A stretch of DNA of 64,000 nt from Tridacna crocea. Its lineage: Eukaryota > Mollusca > Bivalvia > Cardiida > Cardiidae. The DNA is taken from NCBI GenBank assembly GCA_943736015.1, contig OX031057.1, positions 61,028,001-61,092,000 of the forward strand, read 5' to 3'. This document shows positions 9,632-21,600 of the stretch, one piece after another. Made by a program: the position numbers and the translations under genes. The notes beneath the pieces were generated by a model. The model saw nothing but the letters and a program-made list of their open reading frames with translations, was not told where the DNA came from and did no database searches. Position 1 is the stretch's first letter. Each line of letters begins with the position of its first letter.

Positions 9632-12600
9632 GTTAGTGAGTGTCAATATCTGTCATCGTCAGTTGTTTGTCTCATACATAGCAAGGAAGGGTCAATTTAC
9701 AGAATCAGGCTGATTTGACCATTTAGTTAATTGAATAAGGCCTGGGTCCGTATTCACCAACCATCTTTTAAAGCATTCTTTGCTTTGTTCTTCAAGATTT
9801 TCTAATTGTGAAAGTAACAGAACTTCTGATTGGCTAAACCATAATTATGGTTTAGCCAATCAGAAGTTCTTCGCTGTTGATTATGTCAGTCAGATAGTTT
9901 TATGCAACCCAGAAATATTTAAAGTTGAAGTTAAAACACCTTTAACCAATAGAACCGTTTTGATTTGACCTCAGAAATATTCAGCCCCAAGACATCAGCA
10001 AAGAAGTCTTGTCTCAAAAACACTCTGCCCTAGTTTTAAAAACTCTTTACCAAACGACAAAATTTTGGACTAGTCCAAACTGAAAGCATATGCAGATGAT
10101 TAAATAAATGTGAATAAAAAGTTGAAATTTGATTTGAAAATGGTAGAAAACATAATGGAAAAAGGAGAAAATGCTGGTTACCAGCATTTTTTTCCTTTTC
10201 GCACAATGTTTTCAAAAGGGTCGTTAAAAATTGAAATGTAATTTGGGAAGGGAAGAAAACATTGTGGGAAAAGGAGAAATTACTAGCATTTTGTCCATTT
10301 CACACAATGTTTTCAAAGGCTTTCAGGGTCGATAAAAGTCAGGATTGCATGGGAAAGGGTTAAATGCAGCTCTATAATAGGATTTGTTCTAAAAAGTACG
10401 GAAGCAATTTGGGAAAAGGAGAAAATGGTGGTTACCAGCATCCTCTCCATTTCCCACATATTTTCAAATTTCCAATTTTCCAGAGTTGTTTCCACTTGAG
10501 ATTGTGCGATAAAGGGTCATGAGTAACTACCGGAATACAGATTAAAACAATCATGGCAAATTGAGAAATTACTCTCAAAGAGCAGTTTCTCCTTTAGCTG
10601 CAATATTTTCTTTTTTTAGCTCACCTGAGCACAACGTGCTCAAGGGGAGCTTTTAGGATCACCCGGTGTCCGTCGTCCGTCGTCCGTCGTGCGTCGTCCG
10701 TCGTGCGTCGTCCGTCGTCAACAATTCTTTAAACATCAACTCCTCCTAAACCGCTGGGCGGATTTGGACCAAACTTGGCAGGAATGTTCCTTGGGAGGTC
10801 CTCTTTAAAAATTGTGCACAGAATTTGATTCCATCAAAAACTCTGGTTGCCATGGCAACCAAATGGAATTTTTTAGCAAATTCTTTAAAAATCTTCTCCT
10901 CTGAAACCGCTGGTCGGATTTTGAAATAATTTCACAGATATGTTCCTTGGGTGACCCTTTTCAAAAATTGTTCGTGAAATTTTGATCCGTCAAAAATTGT
11001 GGCTCTGGTGAATGGGGGCTACTTGCACTATACAGAAATGAAGGAATTCTTAAAAAATCTTCTCCTCTGAAACCGCTGGTTGGATTTTGAAATAATTTCA
11101 CAGATATGTTCCTTGGGTGACCCTTTTCAAAAATTGTTCGTGAAATTTTGATCCGTCAAAAAATGTGGCTCTGGTGAACGGGGGCTACTTGCACTAAATA
11201 GAAATGAAGGAATTCTTAAAAAATCTTCTTCTCCGAAACCCCTGGTCAGATTTTGAAATAATTTCACAGAGATGTTCCTTGGATGACCGTTTTCAAAAAG
11301 TGTTTGCGAAATTTTGATCTGTCAAGAAACATGGCTCTGGTGAATGGGGGCTTCTTGCACTATTGGGAAATGAGGAAATTCTTAAAATTTTTTCTTCTCT
11401 GAAACCACTGGTCAGATTTTGAAATAATTTCTCTGGGATATTCCTTGGGTGACCCTTTTCAAAAAGTGTTCACAAAATTTTAATCCGTCAAGAAACATGG
11501 CTCTGGTGAATGGGGGCTACTTGCACTATAGGGAAGTAAAGAAATTTTTAAAAATTCTTCTTCTCTGAAACGGCTGGACAGATTTTAAAATGATTTCACA
11601 GTGATGATCCTTGGGTGACCCTTTTCAAAACCTGTTCACAAAATTTTGATCCATGAAGAAACATGGCTCTGGTGAATGGGGGCTACTTGCACTATATGGA
11701 AATGAAGAAATTCTTGAAAATTCTTTTTCTCTGAAACCCCTAGTCAGATTTTAAAATAATTTGACAGAGATGTTCCTTGGGTGATCCTTGCTCTTGTGAA
11801 TGGGAGCTACTTGCACTATATGGACATGATGATATTCTTGAAAATTCTCTTTCTCTGAAAGCCCTGGTCAGATTTTAAAAGAAATTTTCCGAAATGTTCC
11901 TTGGGTGACCCTTTTCAAAACTTGTTTGTAAATTTTGATCCATCAAGAAACATGGCTCTCGTGGATGGGGGATACTTGCTCTTAAACAGAAATGAAGAAT
12001 TCTTAAAAATTCTTCTTTTTGAAACTGATGGTCAGATTTGGAAATGAATTTTACAGGTGACCTTTTGAAAATTGCTTAGCAAAATTATAAATTTGGTTCC
12101 AATGTTTCAATACCTCAAAAAAAAAAAATGTAGGCTATGGTCATCTCAAAACTCAGGTGAGCGATCCAGGGCCATCTTGGCCCTCTTGTTTCTGTTTCTC
12201 TTTCGTAAATTGTCAGAACTCTGCAACATGAAGGTACTTGTTTCTACACACAATTTTTGTCTTGAATGTCAACAGTTTTCAAAAGATTGTCTCTTGCAAG
12301 ACTTAGCATCATATGCAAGATATTTCTTAACCCTTTACCAAACAATACTGAGTTCTATCAGCTCTGGACAAAAAAATGACTTCTGAAAACATTGAGGGAA
12401 AAGGAGAAAATGCTGGTTGAGCCAAATTTGAATTTTAATCTGCAAGTACTTACAATTTAGAAAAGTCTACATTTTGATGGCATTATAATGGATTAAAACT
12501 GTATTTTTATACCCCTGGAAAACGAAAGTTTTCGGGGGTATACTGAAATCAGCCTGTCTGTCTGTGTGTCCATCCGTATGCCCATCCGTGTACAAAATAC

Positions 12601-15600
12601 AAGTAATTTTGTGTCCGGAACTCCTCCTATGGTTTTCCTTTTCCTTCAATTGTATTGAAACTTCAGTTGTATTGAAACTTTGCACATAATTATATTGATC
12701 ATATATTGAAGATTTGCAAGATGCAATTTTCAAGTGCCAACTCTTCCTGGTAGAGGAATTATCTTCCCTTGAACTTTACACTTTTTTCTGTCAAAGCTCT
12801 GAAGGGGGTATTAAACTTGTCACATTCAGTGACAGCTCTAGTTTGTATTTACAGAGAGGGCAATGAGCCAAAGGGAACTAACCAAGATCAAGTTAGGTTC
12901 GCACAGAGGTTATATCTGTCGGCATTTCATCCAGACACGGGAGAGTTACAGAATGTGATTGGTCGAATGTCTTTTTATGTTCCTGGTGGTATGATACTTA
13001 TTGGTGCAATGATAACCTTCTATAAGTAAGTTTGGTTGTTGTTTTATCTTTAGCAAAGCTGGGGAAGCAGTCAGTAGCATATAGGGTCACTGGTTCGAAT
13101 CTTTGTCTCAATAAATTTCTTTCAGAGGGTTGGTGAAAGTCATTGCAACATTATTCATTTGTTTCTCACTGCTTACAGTTATGTTTGATAATGGTTTTGT
13201 GGGAAAGCAGCCAGTGGCTTTGTAAGAATGGTGTTCAAAGTACAGGTAAATAACTCTGGGAGAGCATGGATAGCTGCTACAATAATGACTGAAATAATTT
13301 TGAAAACAGCGTTTAACACTGTACAATCTATCAAATAGTCCTTAATTTTTATTTGTAAAATTTGCAAAACCAGGGATTGTTTGGTAAAGGGTTAAACTAA
13401 ACAGATGTTGTTGACCCATAATTATGTGATGACTAGCTTAGTATAATATGTCACATAAAGGTATTAACCCATTACCAAACAATCTCTGCTTTTTTCGACC
13501 CTGAGAAAGAATCCTATAGAAAACATTGTGGGAAAAGGAGAAAATGCTGGTAACCAGCATTTTCTCCCTTTCCCACAATGTTTTTTACCATGCTGGAAGC
13601 AAATTTCAATTTTTGAGTTATGTTTATTTTGTCGTCTGCAAATGCTTTCAATTTGGACCAGTCTAAATTTTTTTCCATTTGGTAGAGAATTAAAACCTCT
13701 TTTGATGGAGCATGCAAAATAGTGGACAGTGTTAATTTCATATCAAACTTCATGTTACATACTGTGTATCAAGAGCGCTATTTTACCCTCAGTGCAGTTG
13801 AGAGTAATCAAGACAAGACTACCCTAAATTTGCAGTCTGATCTTGATCTACAATAAGACACAGGTAGATTTTCCATTGAAAAGAAACAGGGTAAAATTCC
13901 AACATGTGGCTTTTTACTAAAGGTCGGAAATTTTCATTTTTTTTTAGCAGTTTTAGGCTTATTATGAAAACGGAGTAGTTCTATAAGATGGTGAAAGAAT
14001 GTTTTGTCTGTTTAAAGTTTTCTGCACATTCTGTACATTGCCCACCTGCATGATATGAGGTTATTTAACATGCTTGGGTACAATACTGAATTCTACTGAA
14101 TGAGTACACTGCAGAACCAGTCTATATTTTGGACGAGGCGACAGCGGAGTCCAAAATATAGACTGGTTCTGCAGTTTAAAATCCATTACTCAGTGTTGTA
14201 CCCAAGCAAGTAAAAATAACCTCTTTATTTCACACTTTCATATTGGTAAACAACAGGTATAGGACCAATTCAATTTGAATAGTAACAATAGAAAAAAATC
14301 AAAACATATCAAAAGAGGGTCTTGAAGCTGCTATTTTTAAAAATGGACTGATCTAATATCGATATTTGGGACTCTAGCTTTGTTTTGAAAAATCCATATT
14401 GGACTCATACCTTGTTCTGAAAAATCTATATTGGACTCTTGTCTAGTACTGAAAAGTCCATATTGGACTCTGCAGTGTGTAATATGGGCTAAGATAGTCT
14501 GTACTCACATGGTTGTATTTCATTGGGACGATTTCATTGGATGTTGAATTGTAGATGGGAAATAATGGTTTTTATGGATGGTACCTCTGTGCATTGTAGA
14601 TAATATTGTTTATAGGAGCACCTCAGCTGTAATTTTCTGGCAATGGACAAATCAGTCTTTCAATGCTCTTGTAAACTACACCAATAGAAATGCGGAATCA
14701 GATCTCACACCAAGGTAAGTCAGACTGTTTAGTCCTTTTTTTTAACTCATTTACCATAAAGTTCTCTGTAACAGAAGCTTCTGGAAAACATTGTGGGAAA
14801 AGAAGAAAATGCTGGAGACCAGCATTTTCTCCTTTTTCCACAATGTTTAAAATCCAATCAATGACAAGTTCAATCATTTTCGCCATATGTAAATTACTAT
14901 CTGCATATGCTTTGAATTAAGACAAGTCTGTATTTATGTCAGGTGGTAAAGAGTTAATGGTATGGTAAAATGTGTTAACAGAAATATTGAGTCAGATCCT
15001 ACATTAAAGCACTGGTAAAAGGAACTGATATGGTAAGAGGAACTGGTAAGAGGCAATCTCATATTTCTGCAACCCTGGAACAGGCTTTTGAAAACATTTA
15101 TGGGCAAATGAGCCGAAGCTTACGACTCACAACTCGGTGATTTATGGACCATAAAAAGATGGGTTTCAGAGAAATTGTTTTCAGTCCTTTCAAAGAATTA
15201 ATTGCATAGGTTGACTAGCACTGAATTTGTTGTCTGCAAATGCAATATTATTATACCCCCACAGCGTAGTGGAGGGGGGTATACTGGAATCCCCATGGCT
15301 GTCTGTCCATCTGTCAGTCCGTCCGACACAAATTTGTCCAGAACAATACTCCTACATTTTTTCACATACTGAACTCAAATTTACGCACTGTGTTCCAATA
15401 TTTATGAAGTTGTGCATGTGCCATTTTCATGGCCCTACTGCGATTTGTTATGGAATTATCTCCCCTTGAACCTTTTTCAACTCTTACTTTTGTACTAAAT
15501 CATTCTGCATTCTGTGACAAAGACCTGTGTTTGTGACAAGCAGCTGGTGTGGACTACAATCATATTTAGTGATAGCTCTAGTTAAATCTGAGGTCATTAA

Positions 15601-18600
15601 TGAAGAATCACATTTTTTCATCCCATTCCCATACACATTCTCTATTTTTGCCACAATCTCAATTTTTAGAAAACAAGACACGTCAGTGCATCATTGAGTT
15701 TTTTTTCTGTTGATCATTACTTCAGACAAAGTTTTATCTCAGCCATTGGCTGCCTTCCATTGTAAACAATCTAGAAACATGTTAAGTTGTGAGAAAGAAA
15801 TGAACCATGTTGCAATGACTTTCATAGATAGGTCGTTGCATAGGAGTTTGGCTGATCATCCATTCAAACTTGAGATCCTCCTGGATTAACCCATTACCAC
15901 ACAATCCCTACTTTTGACGTCCCTCAGAATGAAGCATTTAGAAAAGATTGTGGGAAAAGGAGAAAATGCTGTTAACCAGCATTTTCTCCTTTTCCCACAA
16001 TGTTTTCTACCCCTCACAAAACAAATTTCAAATTTTCAGTCATTTTCATTTTGTCGTCTGCAAATGCTTTCAATTTGGACCAGTCTAAAATTTTGCAGTT
16101 TGGTAATGGGTTAACAGTCCAGTAAGTGAGCCAATGGGCCTGGTTTAACCCTTTACCAAACAATCTCTGCTTTTTATGACCCTGAGATAGAAGCCTTTTG
16201 AAACTGTTGTGGGAAAAGGAGAAAATGCTGGTAACCAGCATATTCTCCTTTTCCCACAACGTTTTCTACTCTGCGGGAAACAATTTTCAATTTTTGAGTT
16301 ACGTTTATTTTGTTGTCTGCAAGTGCTTTCAATTTGGACCAGTCTAAAATTTTGTCATTTGGTGAAGAGTTAAGTCCATACTCAACTCATCTGAGTTTCT
16401 AGGTTTAAGTCTGTTAATTTGCTGAGTTGAGTCTGAAATGTTGAGTGTGTTTCACGAACGCGTTCTCAGCTGAGAAACTGAGTCTGTTAGCAGATTTGAG
16501 CATAATAACAGAGTTAAGTTGTTTCTTGAAACCTGGCCCTTAGGGCAGCACAACTGCTGTTATGATTGAAAATCAAGAATACACTGACTACTGTGGACAT
16601 GTTGTTGTTGTTGTTGTTGTCACAGGAATTGGTGTTGTTGTTGTTGGTTATTAATAATAATATAATATTCAATACTATTAAGCCTCAAGAGTTTACTCCT
16701 GTTCATTAGTCATTCTTCAGCTGCTGTTTTACCCTTATCCTGCCAACTTCAGTCGATGATTACAGAAATAAACTCTGCTAAGTTATAAAGGCTAATGCTG
16801 GGTTTCTATGACCAAAACTACTGAAAAGCTGCAGAGAGTGTAGAGCAAGATCAGACTGCACACATGTACAGGCTGATCTAGCTTTTCACCATCTGCAAAA
16901 TACATATTTCGTCTAAATGGCAGGTAAAGGACAGAGATTTTTTATCTCCTTTTTACAGAAAATTAGCCGTTGCTTATGTATCAGCCACAGGGAGTGCTTT
17001 AGTCACAGCTTTGGGTCTGAAGTCTTTTCTTGCCACGGTGAGTATTGTCAAATATCATTAGTCCTTTACCAAATACATGTAATTCAATCTGTTTATCACC
17101 CAAAGAATGAAGGCTTTAGAAAACATTGTTGGAAAAGGAGAATATGCTGGTAAACTACAATATTTTCTATCCTGTCAATTTTTTTTTTCTATTCTTCAAA
17201 TGCTTTTTCCTCCTTACAATGTGCAATTACAAAGCTCCAGATAGAGGGAGTGATTTTGATTTCAATATTGAGAATATTAATTATCCTCCACTAAACCCCT
17301 TTATTGTGGGTACTCATTAGATTCGTCTACATGCAAGTTAGCCACACTCAGTCTGTAGTCTGCAAATGCTTTTTGATATTGACGATTATAAAATTATGTC
17401 ATCTGATAAAGAGTAAGGCCGTTATCTCGTTTATCTTTTTTTAAATCCATGCACTTGATATCTTTAGAGGACAATGTTACAAACAACTATTCCTTTCCCA
17501 AGATAAATTTCCATGTTATTGAAAATGGTATTTTTCCTTCCTTCAAAATTCTTGTTCTTCTGGACAGTAATTTTGGTTGTTTGTACTTAGCTTGCATATT
17601 ATATTTACTGGGGCATGTAACTTATTGCTTTGTCTTATCTGGGGCTCAGATCAGCATAGGCAAAAGTGAGCAGGATTTTTTTTCATTGATAAACACATTA
17701 ACCCATTACTACATTTTGTAAATCCCTACTTTTGTTAACCCTGATGAAGAACCCTTTAGAAAATATTGTGGGAAAAGGAGAAAATGCTGGTAACCAGCAT
17801 TTTCTCCTTTCCCACAATATTTTCTACCCTTCACAAAACAAATTTCAAATTTTCAGTCACTTTTATTTTGTCGTCTGCAAATGCTTTGATTTGGACAAGA
17901 CCAAAATTTTGTTGTTTGGTAATGCATTAACCCATTACCACACAATCCCTACTTTTAGCACCCCTGAGAAAGAAGCCTTTTGAAAACACTTTGGGAAAAG
18001 GAGAAAATGCTCCTTTTCCCACAGTGTTTTCTACCTTTCCCAGAACAAATTTCTATTTTTCAGTCACTTTCATTTTGTTGTCTGCAAATGCTTTCAATTT
18101 GGACCAGTCTAAGATTTTCTCGTGAGGTAAAGAGTTAAGAAATGGTGACAGGTCCCGCCAACTTTTTGCCCTTTTCTGACTTTTCTACAATTTAAAAGGC
18201 AAGTGGTATTATTTAGACCTCATTTGATGTGTGAATTCTTTAAAATTGACATGTCTAAAATGTTTTGCAAGGTACAAGAAATTTCAACCTACAGCTCTGC
18301 CACAGAAAATATTCAGTTGATACTGTAAAACTAAGTCCCTTTATTATACCTCCGCAAAAGGGGTATACCGTACTGGAATTCAGCCTGTCTGTCTGTGTGT
18401 CCGTCCATCCATGTACAAAATACATGTACATGTACTAGTAATTTTGTGTCGTGAACTCCTCCTACAGTTTTCCTTCAATTTTATTGACACTTTGCACTTA
18501 TACTAATCATATATTGAATTTTCCAAAATGCAATTTTCAAGTGTCCACTCTCTCTGGTTGAGGAATTATCTCCCCTTGAACTTAACACTTTTTACTGTCA

Positions 18601-21600
18601 AAGCGATGGCGGGGGTATTAAGTCACATTCAGTGACAGCTCTAGTTTCAGATATTGTAATTCTTTTTTTATTTTTTGTTGAACAATTGTCATCATCTCCA
18701 TCATCATGACATCATCATTATAGTAATTACACAAAACCATGTTATTTTTTTCCAAAGAGGGCCTCCCCGCTGATGCAGAGATTTGTTCCATTTGCAGCTG
18801 TTGCTGCAGCAAACATGGTCAACATCCCACTGATGAGGCAGAGGTCAGTGTTGGCTTCCCTTCTCTTTAACAGTCAATAAATGATTAGACTTGCCCCCCC
18901 CCAAAAAAATCAAATTCGGTATGGCTAAAATGCTGAGATTCATATTTGAGAGGCTTGAAAACATCGGGGGAAGAGAGAAAATGATGGTTACCAGGATTTT
19001 CTCCCTCTCGCACTTTGTTTTCAAAAATTTATGTCCTCTTCCTCAAAGATGCAGGATTGTATGCTGAAAGTTTAATTGCTGCAGTTTGCATAATTACATA
19101 TATGGCTAGTAACATGTGAAAAAAGGCATTTGCATAAAATTTGCATAAAATGTTGTCTCGGATCAGTGCAGGCAGTCAGCACAGGCTAATCTGAAATAAC
19201 AACTTCCATTTTTGAGTAATTTTCTGTTCTGCAAAAAGTCTACTACATGTATATCGCAAAATCTAACAAAGTCGTAAAGTTCTGTTTTAGATTAGCTTGC
19301 TCGGACACCACAGGCTAATCCGAGACGACACTTTATGCAAATGCCCAACTGCCCCTTTTAGCCTGTTGTAAGCCATTATAGTAGTATACTGACGCAGAAA
19401 GACTGCAGTGATCGGGAAAGAATTTATTTCAATGAGACAATGTCTCCTGTTTTTGAAAACCAATGAGACATTTTCAAAAGTAATGAGACATTTTCATTTT
19501 CAGATGAGACATTATGAAGATTTCAAGTAAAAGACTATTCTGTTTTATTGTTTTAACACATGAATAATCAATACTGTTCATTTTTTCCATATATTTTAAT
19601 TTCCAATGAGTTAAAAAAAAAAAAAGCAGTCAGACATATTTCAAGCATTTGCAGACGACGAATTCAACCCCCCTCCCCCACCCGTCTGCTATAGATCTAT
19701 ATTTTTATTTCATAAAACAACATTTTTTCACTCATGAACCCGGAAATTTAGCTTCCAAGTATTGTTTTATTCCGAGATTTGTGTAAATTCACTGTATAAA
19801 TTCATTACTAAAGATGAGACGATAGTTTGAAGTCCCACTGATCGGACGATGCCACGCTGCTCATTGTAGTGTCATGGGTTTTCACGCTTTTTTGGCGATC
19901 TATTTTTTCGTGACAATTAATTTTTGGAAAAGTATTGCTACATGATTTGGCATCAGTTAGTCAGTTTAAATAGCAAGTAACTTAGAAATCTGTCACTTTA
20001 CAATAGGTAAGAGGAAAAACACCTTTGTTATTCTGTCATAAATGACTCGCCAGCTTCATTATCATCCTTCTGCTATAGATCTATATTTTCATTTCATAAA
20101 ACAATATTTTTTTCCACTCATGAACGGAAATTTAGCTTTCAATTATTGTTTTATTCAGAGATTTGTGTAAATTCACTGTATAAATTCATTATTATTGATG
20201 AGAAGGTAGTTTGAGGTCGCCCTGATCGGACGATGCCACGCTGCTCATTGTAGTGTCATGGGTTTTCACGCTTTTTTGGCGATCTATTTTTTCATGACAA
20301 TTAATTTTTGTAAAAGTATTGCTACATGATTCGACATCAGTTAGTCAGTTTACAAAGCAAGTAACTTAGAAATATGTCACTTTGCAATAGGTAAGAGGAA
20401 AAACACCTTTGTTATTCTGTCATAAATGACTCGCCAGCTTCATTATCATCCTTCTGCTATAGATCTATATTTCTATTTCATAAAACAACATTTTTTTCCA
20501 CTCATGAACGGAAATTTAGCTTTCAATTATTGTTTTATTCAGAGATTTGTGTAAATTCACTGTATAAATTCATTACTATTGATGAGAAGGTAGTTTGAGG
20601 TCCCCCCTGATCGGACGATGCCACGCTGCTCATTGTAGTGTCATGCGTTTTCACGCTTTTTTGGCGATCTATTTTTTCGTGACAATTAAATTTTGGAGAA
20701 GTATTGCTACATGATATGACATCATTTAGTCAGATTAAATAGCAAATAAAATTAAAAATCTGTCACTTTACACTAGATAAGAGGAATAAGACCTTTGTTA
20801 CTCTATCATAAATGACTCGACAGCCTAATTATCATCCGCGTGTCCTTCGCATTTTATACTGATCGTGTTTAGCCAAATTTTCTGCCGAATGCGCGCAAGC
20901 TAGGTTATATGAAGCTCTAGACGATAATTTCGTGCGTCATATTGACATTTTGGCAGATACTTTCCATTGTCAGAGACAGGTCATTTCAAATTTCCAAGTC
21001 TCAAAACCCGGGCCCAAATGGGAAGCGTGCCGAGTTGTCAAGTTTTGTCAAATAATCCATTGACAAACATTTCTTCCCCATTTTTGCGGCCAATTTTGAT
21101 GTTTGTTATCCACGGTTAAGTCGAAGACTGTGATTAATAATAGTCACAAAACCAAGAATTCAAGTTTAGGCACCAAGCGAGTTCAAGAACCGATTACAAT
21201 CGATTCCGGGATTTCTCAATCGATTATCGAAATCGGAAGCCAAAACCAAATGTCTTTCGATTATAGTCGATCATCTGCCCACCACTAAGTGATAGATACA
21301 AGGTCTTCCTGCAATGAGCAGTTTAATTTATGGCTCTGTCCCGATGATTCATTCACAATATCTCGGATATAAAGTCGCATTTTATCGATGTATTATCGAG
21401 TAACATTCCCGAATACCGATGTTAAAATTAGATTCTAACGCATACAATTAATAATAATATTCACAAAATACGAGAATATTTTACTTCACTTTTCTTTTGC
21501 TTTAGTTTTAGAAGATTTTCAAAAAATATAGGCGCAACTTCCGTATTTCTATGAGACAGTTGGGCGCATTTCTAGGATTTTGAATGAGACATTTTTGGTT

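Noticed and set aside
13055..13115. B-box-like ctggttcgaatc just after SFXN exon 2
   Set aside because: No convincing A box or cloverleaf; a single 10-base match is expected by chance.
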